A stretch of DNA of 9,384 nucleotides. Source: an uncultured Ruminococcus sp. Its GTDB lineage: Bacteria > Bacillota > Clostridia > Oscillospirales > Ruminococcaceae. This document shows, one piece after another, positions 1-7,109 of the stretch. Each line of letters begins with the position of its first letter. The first letter of the stretch is position 1. The notes beneath the pieces are model-generated. The model did not search any database, was not told where the DNA came from, and was given only the letters and a program-made list of their open reading frames with translations. The stretch is taken from the NCBI GenBank assembly GCA_900550695.1, contig URTF01000077.1, positions 1 through 9,384 of the forward strand, read 5' to 3'. Position numbers and translations under genes: made by a program.

Positions 1-147
1 GATTTCGGCGCAGATTTTTCTGTATTTTATTGGTGTTTAGTATTAGTATTGATCGCAGCTGCGATTTTTTATGTTTATATGAAAGCAAAAAGTCCGCAAA
101 CCTTGGTTTTACCAAAGTTTGCAGACTTTTTTATCTGGTCGAGGTGA
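1..147 (+). CDS. Possible 3' end of a membrane protein gene (very uncertain)
   Basis: The frame starting at base 1 is open to a TGA at 145-147. It reads about 48 codons with an apparent membrane helix (residues roughly 9-27, flanked by Tyr and Trp and followed by Lys-Ala-Lys), which would suit the end of a truncated membrane protein. Against this, T-rich DNA gives hydrophobic residues by chance, two hairpin terminators (52-70 and 87-127) lie inside the frame, and the stop codon falls within the tRNA gene. I cannot identify a family. The stretch may equally be non-coding intergenic DNA. Confidence 0.15.
   Translation, partial: DFGADFSVFYWCLVLVLIAAAIFYVYMKAKSPQTLVLPKFADFFIWSR
52..70 (+). terminator. 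Short candidate intrinsic terminator of an upstream gene
   Basis: ATCGC (52-56) pairs with GCGAT (61-65) around an AGCT loop, and a run of T follows to 70. The five-base-pair stem is short but GC-containing, and the U tract points to plus-strand termination of a gene left of the window. It conflicts with reading 1-147 as coding. Confidence 0.35.
87..127 (-). terminator. Intrinsic terminator of tRNA-Pro
   Basis: Arms 91-107 and 111-127 form a 17-bp stem with a three-base loop, starting nine bases past the tRNA CCA end. In the minus-strand RNA all 17 positions pair, with two of them as G-U wobbles. In the plus-strand RNA the same two positions are C-A mismatches, so the hairpin appears to have evolved for minus-strand transcription. 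U-rich tracts exist on both sides (minus: complement of 87-90; plus: 127-132), so it may also work in both directions. Confidence 0.8.
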
Positions 148-212
148 CGGGACTCGAACCCACGGCCTCTGCGTCCCGAACGCAGCGCTCTACCAAACTG
201 AGCCACACCTCG
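136..212 (-). tRNA. tRNA-Pro (anticodon CGG)
   Basis: The minus strand folds into a complete cloverleaf of 74 bases plus an encoded CCA (complement of 136-138). The acceptor stem CGAGGTG/CACCTCG is perfect, the D stem is GCTC/GAGC, the anticodon stem is CTGCG/CGCAG around loop TTCGGGA, the variable loop has five bases, and the T loop is TTCGAGT. The anticodon is CGG, reading proline CCG codons. The C1-G72 pair and A73 discriminator agree with bacterial proline tRNAs. The outer two T-stem pairs (GTGGG/CCCGT) are tandem G-U wobbles, which is slightly unusual but not disabling. Codons CCG are common in the neighbouring operon. Confidence 0.97.
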
Positions 213-241
213 ATATATACTGATTCAAATACAGCATTAAT

Positions 242-270
242 ATTATACAACATAAATCAAAAAAAGTAAA
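242..270 (-). promoter_or_regulatory. Promoter of tRNA-Pro
   Basis: On the minus strand a consensus -10 TATAAT (complement of 242-247) lies 17 bases from a -35-like TTTACT (complement of 265-270). The predicted start near 235 gives a leader of about 23 bases before the tRNA 5' end at 212. An A/T-rich stretch upstream (280-300) could act as an UP element. Confidence 0.65.
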
Positions 271-333
271 GGGGTTTTGCAAAATTTTTTTATATTTTTT
301 CGTAAGCCTTTTCCGATGATATTTCTATGCGAA

Positions 334-344
334 TTGACTGTCAA
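334..344. promoter_or_regulatory. Candidate operator: palindrome TTGAC-T-GTCAA
   Basis: A perfect 11-base palindrome lies five bases upstream of the operon's -35 hexamer. The half-site TTGAC is repeated once more at 349-353, inside the -35 box itself, giving an ATTGACT direct repeat with a 15-base period (333-339 and 348-354). The position suits a regulator that would affect polymerase access, but no regulator is visible in the window and the site is short. Confidence 0.3.
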
Positions 345-348
345 AATA

Positions 349-377
349 TTGACTTAAAGGGCATTTTAGGATATACT
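349..377 (+). promoter_or_regulatory. Sigma-A-type promoter of the TerY-P operon
   Basis: The -35 TTGACT (349-354) and -10 TATACT (372-377) each match consensus at five of six positions and are separated by exactly 17 bases. The expected start is near 384, leaving a leader of about 60 bases before the ATG at 445. No terminator or attenuator was seen in the leader. The ribosome binding site AAGGAG (430-435) sits between two TATATA tracts (423-428 and 437-442) that could form a weak all-AT hairpin with the site in its loop. Confidence 0.75.
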
Positions 378-444
378 AATATTATGTATATCAACAAAAT
401 ACTTCTTTATTCCGATAAAATCTATATATAAGGAGATATATACT

Positions 445-1086
445 ATGTCCGATTTTTCAAGACGTCTGCCTGTTTATCTGCTGCTCGACGTTTCGGGTTC
501 AATGGCGGGCGACCCTATCGAAGCTGTCCGTCACGGCGTTAAGGCACTCATTTCCGAGCTTCGCAGCGACCCTCAGGCACTCGAAACCGCTTATCTTTCC
601 GTTATAACGTTCAATTCTGCCGCACGTCAGGTCTGCCCTCTGACCGAGCTTATGCTTTTCAGAGAGCCTACACTTACGGCAGGAGGTCCGACCGCCCTCG
701 GTGCGGCTCTTCGTCTTCTCACCGACTGCATAAGGAATGAAGTCCGCAAATCTACCGAAACGCAGAAAGGCGACTGGAAGCCGCTCGTTTTTATCCTCAC
801 CGACGGCGTTCCGACCGATGAATGGCGTGAAGCCGCAGCTATGCTGAAAAGCACAAAGCCTGCGAACATCATTGCGTGTGCAGCAGGTTCCTGCGCCGAC
901 ACCTCCGTTCTCAAAGAGATAACCGACAGCGTTCTGCTGATGAACAACCTCTCCGCAGGCGACCTTGCGCAGTTCTTTGCTTGGGTTTCAAGCTCCGTTA
1001 AGCTTTCGAGCAAGAGCCTTGATGCGAAACCGGGCGCAGGCATCGAGCTTCCCCCACCGCCGCAGGGCTTCGTTATTGTTCCGTAA
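445..1086 (+). CDS. terY: TerY-like von Willebrand factor A protein
   Basis: This 213-residue protein is essentially a single vWA domain, about the length of the known TerY proteins. The metal-ion-dependent adhesion site is complete: DVSGS at residues 15-19, T83 in the GGPTALG loop, and D120 in LTDG. This predicts divalent-metal-dependent binding of a protein partner. No signal peptide or membrane segment is seen, so it should be cytoplasmic. A proline-rich tail (203-206) ends the protein, as in TerY relatives. The start is set by AAGGAG at 430-435, nine bases before the ATG. It is the first gene of the operon and precedes a PP2C phosphatase and a kinase, the combination described as the TerY-P triad of Ter-type stress systems. 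Its exact role (adaptor, or regulator of the kinase and phosphatase) is inference. Confidence 0.88.
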   Translation: MSDFSRRLPVYLLLDVSGSMAGDPIEAVRHGVKALISELRSDPQALETAYLSVITFNSAARQVCPLTELMLFREPTLTAGGPTALGAALRLLTDCIRNEVRKSTETQKGDWKPLVFILTDGVPTDEWREAAAMLKSTKPANIIACAAGSCADTSVLKEITDSVLLMNNLSAGDLAQFFAWVSSSVKLSSKSLDAKPGAGIELPPPPQGFVIVP

Positions 1087-1094
1087 ACAGACGT

Positions 1095-1100
1095 GGAGGA
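1095..1100 (+). promoter_or_regulatory. Ribosome binding site that sets the PP2C start
   Basis: GGAGGA lies four bases before the ATG at 1105. An in-frame GTG at 1093 overlaps this site and has no Shine-Dalgarno sequence of its own, so the ATG is preferred. Confidence 0.75.
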
Positions 1101-1104
1101 CAAA

Positions 1105-2313
1105 ATGGACGAAAATATCAAAAAGCTTTCCGACAGTGACGTTACTGCGCATACCGCCGCATTGTGGAAATATGCGCCTATACCCGACTCGCCCGAGCCT
1201 TATCCCGAGTACCGTTCTTCCTATAAAAATGATAACGGCACGGAGATCATCGCCGCAAGGGTGAGGGGCAAAAAGCACAAGCACGAGGGTACGAACTGCG
1301 ATGACTGGTACGAATTTGACACGGTGGGAAACTGGACTGTCTGCGTTGTTTCGGACGGCGCAGGCTCGAAAAGGCTCTCACGCATCGGCGCACGGATCTC
1401 AAGCGAAGCCGCCTGCGCTTATATAAAGGAACAGCTTTCGGCACTTGACCGTTCGCAGACGGAAAGCTCGCTTGCAATGCCTTTTGACAAAGCTGAGTTC
1501 ACCTCCGTATGCACGAAACTTGCGGAGATAATGCGCTCGGGCTTTGATGCGGCTTATTCCGCAGTTGAGGGCGCAGCTCTTATCCGCTCGGAGGACAAAA
1601 GCATCACTGCCGACCTTGGCAGAAAATGCGAAGTGAAAGACCTTTCCGCAACTCTGCTGGCGGCTGCCGTAATTCCGCTTGAAAACGGCGAAACGTTCGT
1701 TATCTCCGTTGCGGTAGGTGACGGTATGATCGCCGCTGTTAATGCCGACAGCGAATTTTCCTCTGCGCTGAAGCTGCTCGGGAACACCGACAAAGGCGGC
1801 TTTTCGGGCGAAACCGAATTTCTCGACAAAACAAAGACAGCCGAAAAGCTTTATTCAAATACAAAAATAATGCGGGGAAAAGTCACTTCCGTGATGATGA
1901 TGACGGACGGCGTTTCGGACGATCATTACCCGAACTCGCCCGAACTTCTGCGGCTCTGGCTCGACCTTATGCTCAACGGCATCATCGATTTCCCGACCGA
2001 TACATACGAACCCGAAAGCGGCAAAGCCCCCGAACCCGAAGCTCACCCGTGGGTGAATGACGGCAGTGTTGAAGTTTCGCTCTGTTATACGAAGAATATA
2101 CTTGCGAAAAACAAGCTTTCCCTCGAAGAATTGTGGGGAAAGCGTTTCGGCAGCCTTATGCACAGTTCCTCGCTCGAAGCGTTCGGGAAAAAGCTTGCCG
2201 ATGATAAAAGCGAACGGCTCAAGGTCTGGCTCGACAACTATTCGCAGAGGGGCTCGTTCGATGACAGAACGCTCGTTATTATAGAACCCAAAATTCCGAA
2301 AGGGGTACAGTAA
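1105..2313 (+). CDS. PP2C-family protein Ser/Thr phosphatase of the TerY-P triad
   Basis: Counting from ATG 1105 the protein has 402 residues. It carries the metal-binding acidic motifs of PP2C phosphatases in order: the NCDDW segment (D66, D67), VSDGAGS (D84, G85), GDG at 205-207, TDGVSDD (D268, G269) and FDDRT (D386, D387). These coordinate two metal ions that activate water to remove phosphate from Ser or Thr, so the enzyme is predicted to be active. A region of about 100 residues between TDG and the final DD motif (roughly 275-380) is longer than in minimal bacterial PP2Cs and has an acidic, proline-containing stretch (about 300-316) of unknown role. There is no membrane segment. It starts 18 bases after the vWA gene and ends three bases before the kinase gene, so it very likely opposes that kinase. 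Confidence 0.9.
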   Translation: MDENIKKLSDSDVTAHTAALWKYAPIPDSPEPYPEYRSSYKNDNGTEIIAARVRGKKHKHEGTNCDDWYEFDTVGNWTVCVVSDGAGSKRLSRIGARISSEAACAYIKEQLSALDRSQTESSLAMPFDKAEFTSVCTKLAEIMRSGFDAAYSAVEGAALIRSEDKSITADLGRKCEVKDLSATLLAAAVIPLENGETFVISVAVGDGMIAAVNADSEFSSALKLLGNTDKGGFSGETEFLDKTKTAEKLYSNTKIMRGKVTSVMMMTDGVSDDHYPNSPELLRLWLDLMLNGIIDFPTDTYEPESGKAPEPEAHPWVNDGSVEVSLCYTKNILAKNKLSLEELWGKRFGSLMHSSSLEAFGKKLADDKSERLKVWLDNYSQRGSFDDRTLVIIEPKIPKGVQ

Positions 2314-2316
2314 AAA

Positions 2317-3795
2317 GTGAACAGACTCGGAGAAGCCGTCCTTGCAAACGGCAGGAAGCTCCCTTATGTTATCACCGACAACCCTCCGAGAGGAGGAATG
2401 AAATATACATATTTTGCGCCCGATAAGTCCTATGTCGTGCAGTTTTTCAACGACCCGTCAAAGGTCGATGCGAATATGCGCAGGCGTATCGAGGCTATAA
2501 TAAGCAAATACAATCCGACTATCCCCGAGAGCAGGGGCGGTGCGCTCGGAACGGACGAAAAACGTGCGGCTTACTTTGAAAAGCGTTTCTGCTGGCCGAC
2601 AGATATCGTCGTTTCGCCCGAATTCGGACTCGTTTCACCGTCCTATCCGTCTGATTTCTTCTTCGGGGACGGCGCTTCCGATTACCTCGACCTTAAAGGC
2701 AAGGACAAGAAAAGCAACTGGTTCACCTCGAGAAACCGCCGATTCCTCAATAAAACGGAGCTTGGCGATTTCCGTTCGATGCTCCAGATGTCGCTCCTGC
2801 TGACCCGCTCAATACGGCGGCTTCATCAGGCAGGACTTGCACATTCCGACCTTTCCAACAACAATGTCCTCATCGACCCGAGGAGCGGAAACTGCGTTGT
2901 TATCGACATCGACTCGCTCGTTGTTCCGGGGATATTTCCGCCCGAAGTCGCAGGAACAAGAGGCTACATTGCCCCCGAAGTCCTCGCAACGATGGAGCTT
3001 GACAAAAACGACCCTCGGCGGAAGATACCCGGCTCGGAGACTGATCTTCACGCTCTCGCTGTGCTTATATATGAATACCTCCTGCTGCGCCACCCTCTTA
3101 TCGGTCCGAAGATATTTTCGACCGAATCGGCGGAAAAGGACGATTTTCTTGCGCTCGGTCCTAAGGCTCTTTTCATCGAAGACCCGAACGACCGCTCAAA
3201 CCGCCCCGATAACCTCGATGTCACGATAAGCGACCTCGGAGGTGACCTTGAATCGCTGTTCCTGCGTGCGTTCGTTGACGGACTGCACGCACCCGAGCTT
3301 CGCCCGACTGCAATGGAGTGGGAAAGGGGACTTATCAAGGCCTGGGATATGCTCCACCGATGCGAAAATCCCGACTGCGACCACAAATGGTTCATTATGC
3401 ACGATGTAAAGAACCCCGTGTGTCCTTTCTGCGGAACAAAGGTCAGAGGCGACATTTTACAGCTTGATATCTGCGCCCAACCGAGGGGCAGAAAGGGGCA
3501 GTGGCGAAAACATTCAACACTCATTGCCGAAAACAACACTCCGCTTTTCAAATGGCACACACGCACCGATGTTTTCCCCGATGAAAAAGCCGATACGGGT
3601 CTTGAAGCATATATATGCTCGCACGAAAAGGCTTGGTATCTCATAAACAGCCGTGCCGAGGGACTTATTTCCCCTATGGGAAGTCCCGTTCCGGCAGGAA
3701 AGGCTATAAGGCTCACAAACGGAACTGTATTCCGTGCCTGCCGTGAAGAAAACGGTTCACTTATAAAGGTTTCAATAATCAAAGGAATGAAATAA
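2317..3795 (+). CDS. Ser/Thr kinase-like protein with C-terminal zinc ribbon
   Basis: This 492-residue protein has an N-terminal protein-kinase fold (about 20-345). The catalytic loop reads HSDLSNNN (H176, D178, N182/N183), the metal-binding DFG position is DID (D197), and the APE motif is intact (219-221). The usual VAIK lysine is not obvious: Q42 occupies that place in YVVQFF, so K29 or K37 might substitute, as lysine placement shifts in WNK kinases. A zinc ribbon follows (C349, C354, C369, C372). The last 100 residues are beta-rich and resemble an FHA-like sandwich without the canonical FHA phosphopeptide residues (inference). No membrane helix is seen. Translation starts at GTG 2317, three bases after the phosphatase stop, with AGGGG at 2301-2305 inside the preceding gene. 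Gene order marks it as the kinase of the TerY-P triad, probably modifying products of this operon. Confidence 0.87.
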   Translation: MNRLGEAVLANGRKLPYVITDNPPRGGMKYTYFAPDKSYVVQFFNDPSKVDANMRRRIEAIISKYNPTIPESRGGALGTDEKRAAYFEKRFCWPTDIVVSPEFGLVSPSYPSDFFFGDGASDYLDLKGKDKKSNWFTSRNRRFLNKTELGDFRSMLQMSLLLTRSIRRLHQAGLAHSDLSNNNVLIDPRSGNCVVIDIDSLVVPGIFPPEVAGTRGYIAPEVLATMELDKNDPRRKIPGSETDLHALAVLIYEYLLLRHPLIGPKIFSTESAEKDDFLALGPKALFIEDPNDRSNRPDNLDVTISDLGGDLESLFLRAFVDGLHAPELRPTAMEWERGLIKAWDMLHRCENPDCDHKWFIMHDVKNPVCPFCGTKVRGDILQLDICAQPRGRKGQWRKHSTLIAENNTPLFKWHTRTDVFPDEKADTGLEAYICSHEKAWYLINSRAEGLISPMGSPVPAGKAIRLTNGTVFRACREENGSLIKVSIIKGMK

Positions 3796-3797
3796 AA

Positions 3798-5831
3798 ATG
3801 ACATTCAACGGTCTTACTGATAATCAGGCTGAAAGCCACAGAAAACAATTCGGCTCGAACCGCATTGCGGAAGAGCCTTCAAAAACTGCGGGGAAACGCT
3901 TTTCCGAACGCTTCGGGAGAGTGCCTGTAAAGATATATATCATAATCCTGCTTTTGTGCCTGTGTTTCGTGATGATCTTTTCCATCGGCGGCAGTCTGCA
4001 GAACATTGTACCCTGCATGATCTCGGTCATCGTCAACGCCGCTTCGCTTTTCATCATATGCATATGGGAAAGTACGCTCCACAGCCGAAAGCAGCATTCC
4101 GTGAGATATGACAGCAAATGCATGGTCTATCGATGCGGAAACTCCGTTGCGGAGGTGAATTCTGGCGATATCGTCAAGGGCGACTACGTTCTTCTCACGG
4201 CAGGGGATATCGTTCCTGCCGAGGGCATCGTCCAGACGGGCGATATCACTGTCAACAAGGACGGCAGTACCGACCTTATCCGCCGTAACCTTAAAGAAGA
4301 GATCGATAAGGATATTTCGGGCGAATACACGCTTGAAAAAGGCACACTCGTCACCTCGGGTCATGCCGTAATGAAGGTTACGCACGTTGAGGAAGGTTTT
4401 GTTAAACCGATTGTGATATCTTCAAAAAAATATACATTCTGTATATCAATATGTGCTGTTCTTACGGCACTGCTGGTCGTTTTTGCGGCGTATCAGGCTG
4501 AAAAGAGCGGCATGGGAATGATTTCGCTCCCGATGAAAACGGCTCTCTTCGCTTCGCTCATTTTAATGTCGGGCGCAGGTCTGAAGGATCCTCTCGGGGA
4601 ATATCTTTCCGCAGGCAGAACGGAAATTCGCCGTAACGGTGCTGATATGAGAACGCTCACGCCGAAATGCGACCTGCTTTTCATCGACAGAAGCGGTTTT
4701 GTGACGGACGGAAAACCGACTGCTGTAGGTTTTACCGACGGCAGCGGCACAACGCTCTCAAAATTCTATGAAGTCCCCTACCCTCTCGGAACTATCGCAG
4801 CTAATGCAGCTGCCGAAAACACCTATGCCCTCGTGAACAAGGGCAGGATAATCAGCGCAGACCCTTATGAAGCCGCAGAAATGACCTTTATGGCAGAACG
4901 GCTGAAAAACACAGTTGAGCTGGAAATAAACGCCGGACTTATCAAGGGCGAGCTGCCTGCGAACGGATATAAGCACTTTTTAAGGGGCGACCCGAGCGAA
5001 ATTATGATCGGCTGCGAAAGCTATTTTGACGGAACAGGCAAGGAAAAGCCTTTTTCGTCCGCAGCGGCTGTAAAAGCTCTTGCGGAGGAGCTTATTTTTC
5101 AGGGCAACTCCGTCATTGCCTATGCGGCGGAGCTTTGGGACGGCAGACGGGTCTTCATCGGAATGATGACCATTCACGAAAAATACCGCAGCAATGCCGA
5201 AAGCTCATTTAAAAAGCTTTCGGAACACGGCTGCAAGCCGATACTTCTTGTTCCCTGCGATGATGCTTCACTGCCCGACAAGGCCGTTGCAGGCGCAGGT
5301 TCGGACGATGTTATCTCATATAAAAAGCTTATCGGAATGACCCCGAACGAAGCCGCAAAGGCTCTCAAAAAAGTAAAGATCATCACGGGCAGATGCGACA
5401 GGAGCAAGCTTATCGGGCTTGCAAAGGCGAGCGGAAAAACTATCGGAACGACAGCTTTTGATGTTCACGATGCGCTCGAATGTGAGAATGCCGATGTTGT
5501 TTATTCTGCGGCGGAAAGCTGCACTGCCGCAAAGGAGATATCCGACTGCACCGCATTTGACGGACTCTGTTCCGCCGCTGTAAGCATGGACTGCTCCGAC
5601 ATTATAAGGAAATGCGCTACGGCTTATGAACTCACAAGAATATTAACGTTAACATTGGCTGCGGCAGCAATGTATTTCGGCGCAATGATAAGCTCACCTG
5701 CTTTGAGTTCCGCTGTTATCATCGGTGCTGCGGCTGCCGCCGCTCTGCTTACGGGCATTCTTGCACTCCGATTCGGACAGATATGCAAAAAGCGCTGCGC
5801 TGACAGCGGCTCAAAGGAGGTACGTCCGTGA
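3798..5831 (+). CDS. Degenerate P2-type ATPase-like membrane protein
   Basis: This 677-residue protein has P-type ATPase layout: an N-terminal GLT...GSNRI segment as in P2 cation pumps, helices M1-M2 (about 43-65, 69-91), an actuator-like domain (GDIVKGDY...GDIVPAEG, 123-143), M3-M4 (about 212-233, 244-262), cytoplasmic P/N domains, and M5-M6 (about 611-632, 635-656). Key motifs are changed. No TGES follows the actuator start. DKTGT is DRSGF, keeping D297. KGA is RGD (396-398). TGD is PCD (486-488). GDGVND is AFDVHD, losing the first Asp but keeping D558. Helices M7-M10 are absent. R532 and K537 of the P-domain hinge region are kept. The frame is intact and alignment holds on both sides of each changed motif, so this is not a frameshifted pseudogene. 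Ion transport is doubtful; a scaffold, sensor or phosphorylation target is inferred. It starts two bases after the kinase stop, with AAAGGA at 3781-3786. Confidence 0.82.
   Translation: MTFNGLTDNQAESHRKQFGSNRIAEEPSKTAGKRFSERFGRVPVKIYIIILLLCLCFVMIFSIGGSLQNIVPCMISVIVNAASLFIICIWESTLHSRKQHSVRYDSKCMVYRCGNSVAEVNSGDIVKGDYVLLTAGDIVPAEGIVQTGDITVNKDGSTDLIRRNLKEEIDKDISGEYTLEKGTLVTSGHAVMKVTHVEEGFVKPIVISSKKYTFCISICAVLTALLVVFAAYQAEKSGMGMISLPMKTALFASLILMSGAGLKDPLGEYLSAGRTEIRRNGADMRTLTPKCDLLFIDRSGFVTDGKPTAVGFTDGSGTTLSKFYEVPYPLGTIAANAAAENTYALVNKGRIISADPYEAAEMTFMAERLKNTVELEINAGLIKGELPANGYKHFLRGDPSEIMIGCESYFDGTGKEKPFSSAAAVKALAEELIFQGNSVIAYAAELWDGRRVFIGMMTIHEKYRSNAESSFKKLSEHGCKPILLVPCDDASLPDKAVAGAGSDDVISYKKLIGMTPNEAAKALKKVKIITGRCDRSKLIGLAKASGKTIGTTAFDVHDALECENADVVYSAAESCTAAKEISDCTAFDGLCSAAVSMDCSDIIRKCATAYELTRILTLTLAAAAMYFGAMISSPALSSAVIIGAAAAAALLTGILALRFGQICKKRCADSGSKEVRP
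5813..5820 (+). promoter_or_regulatory. Strong ribosome binding site for the TerD-fusion gene
   Basis: AAAGGAGG lies seven bases before the GTG at 5828 and fixes that start. The GTG overlaps the upstream TGA as GTGA, so translation of the two genes is likely coupled. Confidence 0.85.
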
Positions 5832-7096
5832 ACGCAAAAGAGCTGCAGAAAAAGCTTGACTGCGCTGAAATGAACGGTGAAATAAATATCCCCCATGGCG
5901 AATACGAGGGCAATTTTACAATAAACGTTCCCTGCACTATACGGGGAAACGGCGCTCTTTTTCTTTGCGGAAAAGGCACTGTTCTGACGGTGAACGCCCC
6001 CGATGTTGAGATAAATGACCTGCTCACAGAGCACCTTGATCCGAGGGTGGGAACGGCACTTTGCTCGTCCTGCAAGGGAACGATCCTGAACAACGTGACC
6101 GTCAGCGGCAAGGTCATGGGCATTGACGGCGAGGACGGATATTTCGGCGTCCCGTCCGTGATAAACGTCGGAGCTTTCCCTGCCGACACACTTTGCACCG
6201 TGAGGATACGCATTGAACTTCCGACCTCCGCACAGCTTATTTCGGATACAAGCGGAGTGAACATTCCCGCCCCCGAGCTTTCCGCAGGTGAGAATACCGT
6301 CCTTATCGAAATTGAACCGATGCGAAGCGGAACTCTCCTTTATGGTGAGCTTTTGCTTGAAACGGGCGTAAAGCGCAGGATATATATTTCGGGCGAGGCT
6401 GTCACGAACGCTTACGGTTTTGAGGACGGTGCGCTCATATACGAAGCCGAGCCTGCGCCGACCGAGGACGAGATAGGTGAGCAGGGCGTTATTTATCCCG
6501 ATGATGAAGAGGACAGCAGCGAAGATGAGCTTCTTGCGCCTATGCCTTATGATGATGAAAAAAAGCCGCATGAGCTGCTTATAATCGAGCGAGGAATGCT
6601 CGTCAAAGCGGATTCGCCGACAGCGCAGATCGAGCTTATATACGATAACAGGGACTTCCCGATGGAAGTTGATGCGTTTGCATTTATGGCGAATAACGAG
6701 GGAACGGTCACGCAGAATGACAGGTTCGTTTTCTTCGGCAACGACCACTCGCTCGGCGGCGGTGTAAAGCTCCTCAATGCGCCCGACAAAAAGGTTTTCC
6801 ATATCAATTTTGACCTTATACCACAGGACGTTGCGGAGATAGACATTGCGTATTCTATCTACAAAAATCCGCTTGATCTCAATTTCAGCGACCTTTCCAA
6901 TCCTGCCGTTTCGATAACTCTTGCGAACGGGACCAACTATATTTTCATACTTCCGAAGCCGCTTAATGTCGGAACGATAGTCGGCGTTGAACTAATACGC
7001 AGCGAGGACGGTTTCCGAATCTCTCCTCTCGGAATGATCTATCCGAGAGGACTTGAAGACCTTTGCAAAAACTATGGACTGAATATTCTGAAATGA
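5828..7096 (+). CDS. Beta-helix / TerD-domain fusion protein
   Basis: The 422-residue protein has three parts. Residues about 18-115 look like short beta-helix rungs (repeated pattern of Ile/Val, Asn and Gly, as in ILNNVTVSG). Residues about 120-192 look like a small beta sandwich. A strongly acidic, probably flexible linker (about 205-245) then leads to a TerD-family domain (about 250-422). The TerD assignment rests on the ordered series VDAFAF, NDRFVFFGN, INFDLIPQDVAEID, SDLSNPAVSI, VGVELIR and the closing pattern GLEDLCKNYGLNI. TerD-type domains are known to bind calcium; D282, N297 and D298 are plausible ligands here. No signal peptide or membrane segment is present, so it is cytoplasmic. 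It overlaps the ATPase-like gene by four bases, which suggests the two products act together, perhaps at the membrane. The beta-helix and sandwich calls are by pattern only. Confidence 0.83.
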   Translation: MNAKELQKKLDCAEMNGEINIPHGEYEGNFTINVPCTIRGNGALFLCGKGTVLTVNAPDVEINDLLTEHLDPRVGTALCSSCKGTILNNVTVSGKVMGIDGEDGYFGVPSVINVGAFPADTLCTVRIRIELPTSAQLISDTSGVNIPAPELSAGENTVLIEIEPMRSGTLLYGELLLETGVKRRIYISGEAVTNAYGFEDGALIYEAEPAPTEDEIGEQGVIYPDDEEDSSEDELLAPMPYDDEKKPHELLIIERGMLVKADSPTAQIELIYDNRDFPMEVDAFAFMANNEGTVTQNDRFVFFGNDHSLGGGVKLLNAPDKKVFHINFDLIPQDVAEIDIAYSIYKNPLDLNFSDLSNPAVSITLANGTNYIFILPKPLNVGTIVGVELIRSEDGFRISPLGMIYPRGLEDLCKNYGLNILK

Positions 7097-7109
7097 TCGG
7101 GGAATTTTA

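Noticed and set aside
30..269. 79-codon open frame running across the tRNA gene
   Set aside because: Its central peptide (GLEPTASASRTQRS and following) is the familiar antisense translation of a tRNA gene. The region is fully explained by tRNA-Pro and its promoter.
136..444. tRNA-Pro as an integration site for a mobile island carrying the operon
   Set aside because: The operon lies on the 5' side of the tRNA, whereas most islands join at the 3' end. I saw no integrase and no second copy of the tRNA 3' end in the window.
3048..3848. 266-codon minus-strand open frame opposite the kinase gene
   Set aside because: No domain or convincing start signal is seen, and it fully overlaps a well-supported kinase gene.
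5436..5500. Frameshift as the cause of the altered GDGVND motif
   Set aside because: The reading frame and similarity (DAL...ADVV spacing) continue normally on both sides, so the changes are substitutions, not a frame error.
5624..6802. 392-codon open frame on the minus strand
   Set aside because: It lies opposite the ATPase-like and TerD-fusion genes, which have family motifs, ribosome binding sites and operon spacing. The antisense frame shows no recognisable domain and spans a gene junction. It is a by-product of the codon pattern on the other strand.
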